Assembly: GCA_964580725.1 (NCBI GenBank)
Contig: CAZOLV010000001.1
Location: 86,951-150,950, forward strand
Reading direction: 5' to 3'
Length of the DNA: 64,000 nt
Origin: Amarolinea sp964580725
GTDB lineage: Bacteria; Chloroflexota; Anaerolineae; SSC4; Amarolineaceae
Shown here in pieces: positions 47,769 to 56,461 of the stretch. Position 1 is the stretch's first letter; the number at the start of each line of letters is the position of its first letter. Position numbers and translations under genes: made by a program. Below the pieces are notes generated by a model that was given only the letters and a program-made list of their open reading frames with translations, was not told where the DNA came from and searched no databases.

Positions 47769-49949
47769 TCAGGCGCGCTTTTCCAGCGTGGTGTAGAGAA
47801 TGGCCTGCGGTCCTTCCTCCGGCAGGCTGATGATGCGGCGATGATCTTCGCTGGCTTCGGCCTGGATGTAGATCACGGCGCCGGGACTCAGGCTGAGATG
47901 GGTCAACGGGATGGCCGTTTCGACGACGCGTTCACCGACGGCGGTTGGCAGCGCGCCCAGGAACTCCCAACCGGCGGCGGTTTGCCGGTGCAGCCTGGCG
48001 ACGGTCTCACCGGCGAGCAGACGCACGCCCCAATGGTTGGCCGGGCCGCCGGGCGGCGCCGTGCGCAGGCTGAGGCCAACGTCGGTGAGGGTCGGGTTGA
48101 CAGCCAGTTCCAGCCGCATGAAAAGCATCTCGCCGTTGTAGCCGATGCGCACCAGTTGCAGCGGGTTGGGCCGCCCATCGGCGCGCTGCATCGCCCCGCT
48201 GACGGGCCGCGTCTGGATGATGGCGGCGCCGTTCCAGTCGGGCGAGGCGTCTTCGGCGGCGCGCAGCGCCGGCGTGATCTGCACCGACGGCTGCTGATGG
48301 CTGAGCAGTAGATGGCCGCCGAAAGCGATGGGGGTCATCACCCATTCGGGTATCGGCTGGCCGATGATTTCATAGACGATGGCCAGGTTGGCCCGGAAAG
48401 TCTGATCGAACAACAGGTCTTGGTCGGACGAGTTGTTGCGCGAGTACCACCAGAACCAGTCGCTGCCCTCGCTGATGTAGATGGCCTGCCAGGCGCGCGC
48501 CATCTGCGCCGGATCGGCATGGGGGTTGGCGTTTTGCCAGGCGACCAGATCGGCGCGCGTGCGCGACAGGGCGCTCCAGGCGCGGGTATGTTCCGGGTCG
48601 CCGATCCAGGTGGTCAAGTCGGCGCGAATCCAGGAGCCGGTGGCCAGGCGGGGCAGCGCGGCGCGCGTGGGGTGCATCTCCAGATACTGGCTGATGGTCG
48701 TGGTGCGCAGATCGCTGTGCTGCTGCAGGCGCTGGTAGAGGCTTTCGAGGAAGACGTCGCCGTTGTGCTCGTACCATTCCCAACAGTTTTCGCCGTCCAG
48801 AATGATCGGCAGCAGGAACGGCTGCGAATCGCCCAGGCGCCAGTGCACCCACTGCAGGCGCGTCACCAGGTCTTCGGCAGCCTGCACGCCGTGGATGTTC
48901 TGATAGAGAAAGCCGATGCGGTCGGACATCTCGTGGTCGCGGAAGACGATGGCCGGCCCCCGTCGCCCATCGAGCTGCAGGCGATAGGGCTGGTAGAAGA
49001 CTTCGGGGTTGGCGATGAGCTTTTCGTGATCGCGCACCAGGGGAATGTCGAGGCTGCGGGCCAGGATTTCCTCGTCGGAGGCGAGCCAGCGCAGACCGGC
49101 GGATTGAACGAAGGGCAGAATCTCCGGCGAGACGGCCCCTTCGGCGGGCCACAGACCGCGCGGCGGCCGGCCAAAATGCGCCGTGTGATGCGCAACGGCT
49201 TGGCGCAACTGCGCCTCGGCGTCGGCGGGGGCGGCGAAATTGTAGCCGGGTGGGGGCAGCGGCAGGCCGGGCGATGGGCGATGGGCGTGACGGTTGTCCA
49301 CCAGGAGCGGCAAGATGGGATGGTAGTAGGGCGACGTGGTGATTTCGATCTGGCCGCGGCTTTCCAACTCACGGTAACGCTCCAATACCAGGCCGCACAT
49401 CTTGAGATGTTTGTGGATGACTGCCATCGTGTCGGCCAGGGTGAAGCCGCGTCCCTTCTGCACCAGCGCCCGCAGGTCTGGGTCGTTTTCCAGCCAATTG
49501 GGATCGGTCCAGCCCAGGTTGAACCAGGTGATGAGGTCGCGAAAATCGGCGTCGGACAGCGCCAGTGGGTTGGCCAGCGCCTGATCGCGCCGTTCGATCA
49601 GTTCATCGTAGCGGGGATAGCGGCGGGCGATGTTTGGCCAGTTGACGCTGTAGCAGATGTTGACGAGATAGACTTTTTCTTCCAGCGTCCAGGCGTTGCG
49701 CTGCGCCAGGACGGCCACGCGGTCGGTCAGGCGGCCGGCGGCGTAGTCGAGAAGCTGTTCGGTGAGGGCGGGCACCATGTTGAAGGTTGCCTGCACCGTG
49801 GGGTATTTCTGCAGGACTTCGACCATGTGCAGGTAGTCTTTGGCGGCGTGCATGCGCACCCAGGGCAATAGCGCCTCATGACGACCTGGCGCACGGTAGT
49901 AGGGCTGGTGCATGTGCCAGACGAAAGCAACATAGAGTGGGTAGGGCAT
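47769..49949 (-). CDS. Glycoside hydrolase family 57 protein (amylase / glucanotransferase type)
   Basis: 726 residues. The GH57 N-terminal signature VAFVWHMHQPYYR is present, followed by the fold's conserved blocks: FNMVPALTEQLLDYA, ITTSPYYHPILPLL, and GLWPAEGAVSPEILPFV, which carries the likely nucleophile Glu. RWLASDEEILA supplies the Asp region. A C-terminal beta-rich roughly 200-residue extension follows the (beta/alpha)7 barrel. No signal peptide, so it probably acts on cytoplasmic alpha-glucans such as glycogen. The start lies 12 bp after the lysS stop, so it is in the greA-lysS operon, an unusual pairing. Confidence 0.88.
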   Translation of the reverse strand: MPYPLYVAFVWHMHQPYYRAPGRHEALLPWVRMHAAKDYLHMVEVLQKYPTVQATFNMVPALTEQLLDYAAGRLTDRVAVLAQRNAWTLEEKVYLVNICYSVNWPNIARRYPRYDELIERRDQALANPLALSDADFRDLITWFNLGWTDPNWLENDPDLRALVQKGRGFTLADTMAVIHKHLKMCGLVLERYRELESRGQIEITTSPYYHPILPLLVDNRHAHRPSPGLPLPPPGYNFAAPADAEAQLRQAVAHHTAHFGRPPRGLWPAEGAVSPEILPFVQSAGLRWLASDEEILARSLDIPLVRDHEKLIANPEVFYQPYRLQLDGRRGPAIVFRDHEMSDRIGFLYQNIHGVQAAEDLVTRLQWVHWRLGDSQPFLLPIILDGENCWEWYEHNGDVFLESLYQRLQQHSDLRTTTISQYLEMHPTRAALPRLATGSWIRADLTTWIGDPEHTRAWSALSRTRADLVAWQNANPHADPAQMARAWQAIYISEGSDWFWWYSRNNSSDQDLLFDQTFRANLAIVYEIIGQPIPEWVMTPIAFGGHLLLSHQQPSVQITPALRAAEDASPDWNGAAIIQTRPVSGAMQRADGRPNPLQLVRIGYNGEMLFMRLELAVNPTLTDVGLSLRTAPPGGPANHWGVRLLAGETVARLHRQTAAGWEFLGALPTAVGERVVETAIPLTHLSLSPGAVIYIQAEASEDHRRIISLPEEGPQAILYTTLEKRA

Positions 49950-49961
49950 CTGTATCCTGCG

Positions 49962-51446
49962 TCATTCTTTGGCGCGCAGATGAGGAAAGAGAATCACCTC
50001 CCGGATCGTCGGCTGATCGGTGAAGAGCATGGTCAGGCGATCAATGCCGGTCCCAAATCCGCCGGTGGGCGGCAGGCCATAGCAGAGGGCAGTGATGAAA
50101 TCCTCATCGAGGGGATGGGCGTCTTCGTCGCCCGCTTCCAGGGCGCGGCCCATGTCCAGGAAACGGTGCAATTGGTCGAGGGGATCGTTGAGTTCGGAGA
50201 AGGCGTTGCCCATCTCCATGCCGCCGATGAAAAACTCGAACCGTTCGACGGTGGTGGGGTCGTCGCTCTTCTTCTTGGCCAGCGGGGAGATCTCGACGGG
50301 ATAATCGAGAATGAAGGTCGGCTCGACCAGGTTCGGCTCGACATGCGTCGCAAAGAGGCTCTCGATCAATTTGCCGCGGTTGGAGTGCGGTTCGGATTGA
50401 TGGCCCAGGCGCTGCATGGCGGCAGCCAGGCTGGCGGCGTCGGGATGATCGGCATAATCGAGGCCGATTGCCTCCTGAATGGCGGCGCGCATCGTCACCC
50501 GTCGCCAGGGGGGCGCCAGATCGAAGGTGTGATTCTGGTAGGTGAGGCGCGTGTGACCGTTCAAGGCCACGGCGACAGCCGCGATCATCTCCTCGCAGCG
50601 GCGCATCATGCCGTGATAGTCGCTGTAGGCTTCGTAGAATTCGAGCTGCGTGAATTCGGGGTTGTGCTTGAAGCTGATGCCCTCGTTGCGAAAGTCACGT
50701 CCGATTTCGTAGACGCGTTCATAGCCGCCGACGAGCAGGCGCTTGAGATATAGCTCGAAGGAGATGCGCAGGTAGAGGTCCTGTTTGAGTTGGTTGTGAT
50801 GGGTGGTGAAGGGGCGCGCCGCCGCGCCGCCGTAGATCGGCTGTAGGATCGGCGTTTCCACTTCCAGAAATCCGGCGCCGTCCAGGTAGCGGCGGATGGC
50901 GCTGATGACGCGAGCGCGCGTGGTGAAGACCTGGCGGGCGGCGGGGTTGGAGAGCAAGTCAACATAACGCTGGCGGTAGCGCGTCTCGACGTCGCGCAGG
51001 CCGTACCATTGGGTCGGCGGGGGGTGCAGCGTCTTGCTCAGCAGGCGCAGCGTTTGTACCTGGCAGCTCGGCTCGCCCGTTTTGGTACGCACCAATGGCC
51101 CGCTCGCCTCGACGAAGTCGCCGAGATCGAGCAGTTTCTTGAGGAGGTTCTCGTAGACCTCTTCGCCCACATCGTTTTGGCGCATGAAGAGTTGGATACG
51201 GCCGCTGCCATCCTCGATATGCGCAAAGGAGGCCTTGCCCATGATGCGCATCGCAACCAGACGCCCGGTCAACCAGACTGTTGGCGGCTGCGTCTGTGCG
51301 GCTTCGGCGGCTTCCAGCGCCTGAACGGCCTGCTTGGTCGTGTGGGTGCGCTGGCAGCGTGCAGGGTAGGCTTCGATTCCCAGTTCCTGCAGGCGCGCCA
51401 GCTTCTCACGGCGGATCTGTTCTTGATCGGTCAGATGGTCGAACAT
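49962..51446 (-). CDS. lysS: Lysyl-tRNA synthetase, class II
   Basis: 494 residues. The N-terminal OB anticodon-binding domain (AVQALEA...VWLTGRLVAMRIMGKASFAHIEDGSGRIQLFM) precedes the class II catalytic core. Motif 1 region is FLEVETPILQPIYGGAAARPF, motif 2 is FRNEGISFKHNPEFTQLEFYEAY, and motif 3 is GLPPTGGFGTGIDRLTML. Length and order match bacterial LysS. Starts 3 bp after the greA stop codon and is followed by the GH57 gene, forming one minus-strand operon. Confidence 0.96.
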   Translation of the reverse strand: MFDHLTDQEQIRREKLARLQELGIEAYPARCQRTHTTKQAVQALEAAEAAQTQPPTVWLTGRLVAMRIMGKASFAHIEDGSGRIQLFMRQNDVGEEVYENLLKKLLDLGDFVEASGPLVRTKTGEPSCQVQTLRLLSKTLHPPPTQWYGLRDVETRYRQRYVDLLSNPAARQVFTTRARVISAIRRYLDGAGFLEVETPILQPIYGGAAARPFTTHHNQLKQDLYLRISFELYLKRLLVGGYERVYEIGRDFRNEGISFKHNPEFTQLEFYEAYSDYHGMMRRCEEMIAAVAVALNGHTRLTYQNHTFDLAPPWRRVTMRAAIQEAIGLDYADHPDAASLAAAMQRLGHQSEPHSNRGKLIESLFATHVEPNLVEPTFILDYPVEISPLAKKKSDDPTTVERFEFFIGGMEMGNAFSELNDPLDQLHRFLDMGRALEAGDEDAHPLDEDFITALCYGLPPTGGFGTGIDRLTMLFTDQPTIREVILFPHLRAKE

Positions 51447-51448
51447 GC

Positions 51449-51922
51449 TCAGTTGAGCTCGGTGATTTCTACAGTGAGAGCGCCGCCAGGTGTCTGAATC
51501 TGGCGCCGTTCGCCGACCTGGCCGCCCATCAGGGCGCGCCCCATGGGCGATTCGTTGGAAATACGCCCCTGGGCCGGGTTGGCCTCGGCGGAGCCGACGA
51601 TGACGTAGGTTTCAGTCTCGTCCATTTCGACGTCGCGCACCGTGACGCGCACACCGAGCGCCACGTGGGTTTTGTGATGATTGTTTTCGATCATCACGGC
51701 GCCGCCGATCAGGCGCTCGACCGTCTTGATGCGTCCTTCGACGAAGGCTTGTTCGTTCTTGGCCTCATCGTAGCCGGCATTCTCGGAGACGTCGCCGTCC
51801 ATCTTCGCCTCATGGATTTTGCGAGCCACATCGGCTCGCCGGACGGTTTGGAGGTATTCCAGTTCTTCGCGCAGTTTCTGGATTCCCTCGGCTGTCAGGT
51901 ACACTTCTTTGTTGTTCCCCAT
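51449..51922 (-). CDS. greA: Transcription elongation factor GreA
   Basis: 157 residues. The coiled-coil N-terminal domain has EVYLTAEGIQKLREELEYLQ and the tip motif GDVSENAGYDEAKNEQAFVEGRI, whose acidic residues (Asp, Glu) stimulate RNA cleavage by backtracked RNA polymerase. The C-terminal FKBP-like domain includes YVIVGSAEANPAQGRISNESPMGRALMG. ATG 51922 with a GAGAG site; an ATG eight codons upstream is less likely. First gene of greA-lysS-GH57 with a leader of nearly 400 nt. Confidence 0.95.
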   Translation of the reverse strand: MGNNKEVYLTAEGIQKLREELEYLQTVRRADVARKIHEAKMDGDVSENAGYDEAKNEQAFVEGRIKTVERLIGGAVMIENNHHKTHVALGVRVTVRDVEMDETETYVIVGSAEANPAQGRISNESPMGRALMGGQVGERRQIQTPGGALTVEITELN

Positions 51923-52092
51923 TGGTTCTCTCTCGAACATCCGCATGATTCGTCACTGGCCGGGTGCGGCGCAGGCGTTGCGGTTCATCTCTGCTCACCG
52001 GCGGCGCTCGTATGCGTCGCCGGCGCGGTCAACCGTGTGCTTGTGTTGTTGTGTTTGCGGCAGTTTGCATTGACTGACGACAGGGGTGCCGG

Positions 52093-52318
52093 GCAAGAGC
52101 CTTCACGCCTGGCTGGCCTTGTCGCAGCGCCGATCAAGAAGATGTTCGGCGCCGCCGTTTAGTTGCTACAAAAAAAGACCAGCGCCGGGGGCGCCGTCTT
52201 GCCTTTGTCGTTCGTCGCAGGTTTGGCGCGGTGATGATGGTACGAAGGACGCCAGGCTCTTGCATCGGCAAGAACCTGGCGCTGGATGATCGTCACGCAA
52301 GCGTCGAAAACGACAGAG
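52093..52318 (-). promoter_or_regulatory. greA leader with internal terminator and competing pairing
   Basis: Transcription from 52318 first makes a hairpin with GGTTCTTGC/GCAAGAGCC (about 52282-52250), then an intrinsic terminator (52200-52170, stem then TTTTTTT). Beyond it lies GGCTCTTGC (52101-52093), fully complementary to the GCAAGAGCC arm (52263-52255). This allows two exclusive folds, as in attenuators. No known riboswitch class was recognised. The product could also be a free RNA of about 150 nt. Nothing else is seen between 51923 and 52397. Confidence 0.5.
52170..52200 (-). terminator. Intrinsic terminator inside the greA leader
   Basis: Minus strand: AAGACGGCGCC, CCC loop region, GGCGCTGGTCTT, then TTTTT. 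Confidence 0.75.
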
Positions 52319-52324
52319 GGCGAC

Positions 52325-52353
52325 ATTATACACGACTTTGTGCAACTTGACAA
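52325..52353 (-). promoter_or_regulatory. Promoter of the greA-lysS-GH57 operon
   Basis: Minus-strand TTGTCA (52353-52348), 17 nt, TATAAT (52330-52325), about 400 nt before greA. Confidence 0.75.
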
Positions 52354-52397
52354 GATACGCGTCGTGTACCGATGTGCGCTCCAGTTCCTGGCGCCGG

Positions 52398-53729
52398 TCA
52401 TCCCATCAGTACGGCCAGGCCGTGAACGTCGCGTAGACGCCTGGCCGGTTCTGCCTGACCCTGTGCTTCCATCAAGCCGGCGACTTCTAACATCATGTCG
52501 AGCACTTTGGGTGTCATTTCGGCTTTGCGCTCGGCCAACAGCGCACGGGCGCCCGCCGGAAAGTCGGCTGCCAGCAGCTCGTTGAGCAGTTGGACTTCGG
52601 ACGGCTGCTCCTGGCGCATTTGCTGCATTAGCACTTCGAGCAGCGCCTGCAAACGCTCCGCCATGGGCTGGTTGCCGCGCTGCATCGCCGCCTGGTAGTT
52701 CGTTTCCAGCACCTGCACGAAGACATCGTCGACGCGCTCCAGATTTTCCATCAGGGCAGTTGCCGGGTCGGGCGCCTGCAGCAGTTCGCGCAGGAAGGCG
52801 ACGGCTTGATCGAACATCTGACGATTGTACTGGTCAATTTCGGCTATCAGCGCCAGGAGATCCTCGCGCAGGGCGGTCAGGCGCTGCACGGCGTCCCCAT
52901 CCCCGGTCGTCTGCGCCCGTTCGATGCGACCGGTCAGTTTTTGGAAGAAGTTGTAATCGAGCAGGGGCCGGCCGACCAATGCGATCGCCCTGACTTGATC
53001 CTCGTCGCTGGCCAGGATCATTTCCAGCAGTTCTTCGCGCGTCGTGCGCTCGTTGATGCGGCTGATCATCTGCTGCTGTGCGACGATCTTGGCGCCAAAT
53101 GATGTCATGGGCAGCATCTGCTGATAGAGCATCGCCAATAGATTGGCCGACTGGGTGTCCCCATCGGCGGCCGACTGTTCGGCCATCCCGGCGATGAGTT
53201 CGAAGAACTCCCGGTCGAGCTGCTGGTCATACTCTTTGGCGGCCGCTTGCAGGGCCTCGATGCTGGTTGCGCTGCGCATGATCGTTTCCAGCAGTTGCAT
53301 GCGCTGGCGCTGCGCCCGCTGCATCTCCGGCGTGATGCCATCGGCGGCCAGAATCGCCTCGATCAGGCCGTTCAGCGTGATGAATTCCTTGGGCTGGAAG
53401 AGATAGGCGCGCCGCTGATCGGGCGGTAGACTGTCCATCAGGCGCCGATTGAGATCGCCGATGATGCGTTGGCGGTCTTTGTTGGCCAGGTTAATCTCGT
53501 GTGGCAGATAGATGCCCAGAAATTGCTTGCTGCCGTCATGGTAGAGCAGCGCCCCGCCCACCTGAAACGTGCGGCGACAGCTTGGACAGGTTGCTGCGTT
53601 GAGACGGCCGGCGAGGAACTGATTTTTGAGCGGTGGATTCTGGCCCACGTCAATGATGCTGTGAATCTCGACGGGAACCACGGCGCGACAATAGGGGCAC
53701 GGCGTGGCGACTTTCTGCGGAGCAATCAT
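52398..53729 (-). CDS. CpXC-domain protein
   Basis: 443 residues. The N-terminal CpXC domain has two zinc-type pairs, TPCPYCRAVVPVEIH and ATCPSCRRTFQVGGALLYHDGS, as in the CpXC family found mostly in Firmicutes, Chloroflexota and related groups. The remaining 330 residues are almost entirely alpha-helical, with no recognised domain. No signal peptide. Function unknown; the fold suggests protein or nucleic-acid binding. The ATG overlaps the miaA stop by 4 bp, so it is translationally coupled as the last gene of rnhB-yraN-miaA. Confidence 0.82.
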   Translation of the reverse strand: MIAPQKVATPCPYCRAVVPVEIHSIIDVGQNPPLKNQFLAGRLNAATCPSCRRTFQVGGALLYHDGSKQFLGIYLPHEINLANKDRQRIIGDLNRRLMDSLPPDQRRAYLFQPKEFITLNGLIEAILAADGITPEMQRAQRQRMQLLETIMRSATSIEALQAAAKEYDQQLDREFFELIAGMAEQSAADGDTQSANLLAMLYQQMLPMTSFGAKIVAQQQMISRINERTTREELLEMILASDEDQVRAIALVGRPLLDYNFFQKLTGRIERAQTTGDGDAVQRLTALREDLLALIAEIDQYNRQMFDQAVAFLRELLQAPDPATALMENLERVDDVFVQVLETNYQAAMQRGNQPMAERLQALLEVLMQQMRQEQPSEVQLLNELLAADFPAGARALLAERKAEMTPKVLDMMLEVAGLMEAQGQAEPARRLRDVHGLAVLMG

Positions 53730-54703
53730 GCTTGACTCCCTCTTTCGATGGCGGCTAACCAGGCTTGCAGGTCGGCCAGGATGCGGGGGTATGGATCAGG
53801 TTCGGCCGTGTACCAATGAATCTGTGGATCGCTGGCGCGGAACCAGTTGCGTTGTTGGCGCACGAAGCGCCGTGTGTTGCGTTCGATCTCGGCAACTGCC
53901 TGCTCCAGGCTCAGTTCGCCCCTCAGGTAGCGCCCGATTTCGCGGTAGCCCAGCCCGGTCAGCGCCGGTTGATCGTCGGTTAGGCCATGCGCCAACACTT
54001 CCTGGCGCACCTGCGCCGTTTCGGCCACCAACCCTTGCGCCAGCATGGCCTCGATACGCACGTCAATGCGCCGGTAAAGTGTCTCAGCGTCGTGCTGCAG
54101 CCCGATCTGCCAGACAGCGTAGGGCGGCGGCTGGCGCGTTTGCTGCTGGCTGATCGGCTGTCCGGTCAGCAGGCAGACCTCCAGCGCCCGCACGACGCGC
54201 CGCACGTTGCGCGCATCTATGGCGGCGGCCGCCGCCGGGTCGAGGGCGGCCAGGCGGGCGTGCAAGGCCTGTGCGCCCTGCGCCCGCGCCCGCGCTTCCA
54301 GTTCGGCGCGCAAGGCCGGGTTGGGCGCAACGGCGGGCAGACTCCAGCCTTGCAGAATGGCTCGCACATACTGGCCGCTGCCGCCCACCAGCAGGGGCAA
54401 ACGCCCACGCCGCTGAATATCGGCAATGGCCTGCTTGGCCAGATCCCGATACTCGGCCAGCGTCAGCGCATGCGTGGGCGCAACCACATCGAGCAGATGA
54501 TGCGGCGCCAGCGCCTGTTCGGCGGCGGTCGGCTTGGCGGAGCCAATGTCCATGCCCCTGTAGACCTGGCGCGAGTCGGCGGACACGATCTCGCCGTGCA
54601 GCGCCTGCGCCAGGCGTAACGCCAGGGCCGTCTTGCCAGAGGCGGTCGGCCCGACGATGGCGACCAGGGCGCAACCAAGGCGGGCCTCATTCTCCAACGG
54701 CAT
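53726..54703 (-). CDS. miaA: tRNA dimethylallyltransferase
   Basis: 325 residues. Transfers a dimethylallyl group to A37 of tRNAs reading UNN codons. The P-loop GPTASGKTALAL, the SADSRQVYRGMDIGSAKPT motif and HHLLDVVAP are intact. Also present are LLVGGSGQYVRAI (with Tyr-Val/Arg in place of the usual TGLY-type continuation), NVRRVVRALEV and RRFVRQQRNWF near the C-terminus. Length fits the family. Overlaps yraN upstream by 17 bp and the CpXC gene downstream by 4 bp. Confidence 0.95.
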   Translation of the reverse strand: MPLENEARLGCALVAIVGPTASGKTALALRLAQALHGEIVSADSRQVYRGMDIGSAKPTAAEQALAPHHLLDVVAPTHALTLAEYRDLAKQAIADIQRRGRLPLLVGGSGQYVRAILQGWSLPAVAPNPALRAELEARARAQGAQALHARLAALDPAAAAAIDARNVRRVVRALEVCLLTGQPISQQQTRQPPPYAVWQIGLQHDAETLYRRIDVRIEAMLAQGLVAETAQVRQEVLAHGLTDDQPALTGLGYREIGRYLRGELSLEQAVAEIERNTRRFVRQQRNWFRASDPQIHWYTAEPDPYPRILADLQAWLAAIERGSQA

Positions 54704-55052
54704 TTTTCAACACGCTGATGCGCTGCAAGCGGCCGGCCCGGTCGAGAGCCACGGCCACGACATCAATGCGCCAGGCGCCGGTCCAGCCGTGATCTTGCAC
54801 GTACTGTTGGGCGGCGGCGATCATACGCGCCTGTTTGGCGGCTGTGACCGATTCTTCAGGCGAGCCAAAGGCATCGCCGCGCCGGGTGCGCACCTCGACG
54901 AAGACCAGCGCGCCGGCGTCCTCGGTCACCAGGTCAATTTCACCAAAACGGCAGCGCCAACGCCGGGTGTGAATGAGATAGCCCTGCCGCTGCAGTTCGG
55001 CGGCGGCCAGCTCCTCGCCGCGTGCGCCCAATCCCTGGCGAGCCGTCGTCAT
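54687..55052 (-). CDS. yraN: YraN/UPF0102 family endonuclease-like protein
   Basis: 121 residues. Holliday-junction resolvase/restriction-like fold. Motifs are GARGEELAAAELQRQGY at the N-terminus and the catalytic-type core RCRFGEIDLVTEDAGALVFVEVRTR (Glu-Asp...Glu-x-Lys/Arg), followed by SVTAAKQARMIAAAQQYV. Biochemical role is not established in the family. The ATG at 55052 overlaps the rnhB stop (ATGA), and the frequent rnhB-yraN pairing in bacteria supports the call. Confidence 0.92.
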   Translation of the reverse strand: MTTARQGLGARGEELAAAELQRQGYLIHTRRWRCRFGEIDLVTEDAGALVFVEVRTRRGDAFGSPEESVTAAKQARMIAAAQQYVQDHGWTGAWRIDVVAVALDRAGRLQRISVLKNAVGE

Positions 55053-55681
55053 GTGCGGTCTCCTGCGGCGGCCGGCACACCGCCAAAGGTGCGCCGGTGT
55101 TCTATGCACGGGCCAAAAGCCGCGAGCGCCCGCAGATGGGCCGCGGTGCCATAGCCCTTGTTGCCGGCAAAATCATAGGCCGGAAAAGCGTCGTGGCGGG
55201 CGCACATCCAGCGATCACGCGTGACTTTGGCCACGATGGACGCGGCGGCAATCGAAAGCGAGCGGCTGTCGCCATGCACCAGACCCTTTTGCGGCGTGGG
55301 CAGCGGCAAGGTCAGGAAATCAATCAACAGGAAGTCGGCCGGCGGACCGCCGGCGCACAGTTGGGTCAAGGCTTGCAGCATGGCCTGGCGCGTGGCGGCG
55401 ACGATGCCGATGTCATCAATCTGGGCGGCGGACACGGCGCCAACGCCAACGCCGAGGGCCTGGCGCAGGATCACGTCGAAGAGGCGTTCGCGCTGTTTGG
55501 GGCCGAGCCGTTTAGAATCGTCCACGGTGGCCAGCGCCGGCGGGATTTCGTTGGACATGGGCAACACGACGGCGGCGGCCATGACCGGGCCGGCCAGGGC
55601 GCCTCGTCCCACCTCATCCACCCCGGCGATGCGGCGGTAGCCGGCACGCCAGAGAGACAGCTCTTCATTCAGATCAGGCAT
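55049..55681 (-). CDS. rnhB: Ribonuclease HII
   Basis: 210 residues. Cleaves RNA of RNA-DNA hybrids and single ribonucleotides in DNA. The signature AGVDEVGRGALAGPVMAAAVVL carries the first two catalytic acids; DDSKRLGPKQRERLFD, the later acidic FLLIDFL and SIAAASIVAKVTRDRWM with the last Asp complete the site. Ends with FGPCIEHRRTFGGV, the usual C-terminal motif. First gene of the rnhB-yraN-miaA-CpXC operon, downstream of rplS and its terminator. Confidence 0.95.
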   Translation of the reverse strand: MPDLNEELSLWRAGYRRIAGVDEVGRGALAGPVMAAAVVLPMSNEIPPALATVDDSKRLGPKQRERLFDVILRQALGVGVGAVSAAQIDDIGIVAATRQAMLQALTQLCAGGPPADFLLIDFLTLPLPTPQKGLVHGDSRSLSIAAASIVAKVTRDRWMCARHDAFPAYDFAGNKGYGTAAHLRALAAFGPCIEHRRTFGGVPAAAGDRT

Positions 55682-55784
55682 TTCGACAAGCCCTGAAGCA
55701 AGCGGTCGAATCCGTCCCTTGACCCCGCATCATATTTGACAGCCGGCGAGCGTCTTTTCGTCCTAAAGCTGGTACGAAAACAAA

Positions 55785-55806
55785 GCGCAGGGAAATTTCC
55801 CTGCGC
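55785..55806 (-). terminator. Terminator of rplS
   Basis: A 22-bp perfect palindrome (GCGCAGGGAAA then its complement); on the minus strand TTTGTTTTC follows. Confidence 0.8.
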
Positions 55807-55887
55807 GCTTGCGCTTGACGAAGTGAACAGGCCCGGAGAGCAACGCCCGCGGCGGCTGAGGTCTCGGCGACGCAAAACGGTGCGCGT

Positions 55888-56241
55888 TCAGTCGCGCAGT
55901 TCGCGCAGACGGGCCGACTTGCCGCGACGCTCACGCAGGTAGTACAACTGCGCACGCCGCACCTTGCTGTGGCGCAGCACTTCGATCTTGTCCAGGCGAG
56001 GGGAGTTGGTTAGAAATGTGCGCTCGACGCCGATGCCATGCGAGGCGATGCGGCGCACGGTGAACGAGGCGTTCACCCCGCCGCCCGACATGCGCATGAT
56101 GACGCCCTGAAAAACCTGGATACGCTCTCGGTTGCCTTCGACGATACGCTGATGGACTTTGACCGTGTCGCCGACGCGCAGCGCCGGTACGTTCTTGGCG
56201 AGTTGCGCCTGCTCGACAGAAAGCATCAATGGATTTGTCAT
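55888..56241 (-). CDS. rplS: 50S ribosomal protein L19
   Basis: 117 residues. Structural protein at the 30S-50S interface. Matches the whole family: the RVGDTVKVHQRIVEGNRERIQVFQG block, the RRIASHGIGVERTFLTNSPRLDKIEV block and the basic C-terminus VRRAQLYYLRERRGKSARL. ATG 56241 (MTNPLMLSVEQAQL) is used; in-frame sequence further upstream is the leader. It has its own promoter about 110 bp upstream and a terminator after the stop, and is transcribed separately from rnhB. Confidence 0.97.
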   Translation of the reverse strand: MTNPLMLSVEQAQLAKNVPALRVGDTVKVHQRIVEGNRERIQVFQGVIMRMSGGGVNASFTVRRIASHGIGVERTFLTNSPRLDKIEVLRHSKVRRAQLYYLRERRGKSARLRELRD

Positions 56242-56351
56242 GTTGGCTCTTGATTCCCCGTTCGTTTTCTTCTGCAAATCCTCTATGACAAGCGAACCCG
56301 ACGGCTTGTGCCGCCGGGTCGAACTTCGCACGATTGGTTGCACGGGGAACG

Positions 56352-56380
56352 ATTATAGCATGGAGTCCCACAACCGCCAA
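56352..56380 (-). promoter_or_regulatory. Promoter of rplS
   Basis: Minus-strand TTGGCG (56380-56375), 17 nt, TATAAT (56357-56352). Confidence 0.65.
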
Positions 56381-56461
56381 ATTATCGGGCCGAGAGGGCG
56401 TTCGCCCCGTACTGCGAATTTCATTTCGCTCCTCGCCCCCCACTGACCACGGTGCCCTGCC

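Noticed and set aside
48312..49871. 519-residue plus-strand frame opposite the GH57 gene
   Set aside because: GC-rich antisense frame; the GH57 motifs on the minus strand are unambiguous.
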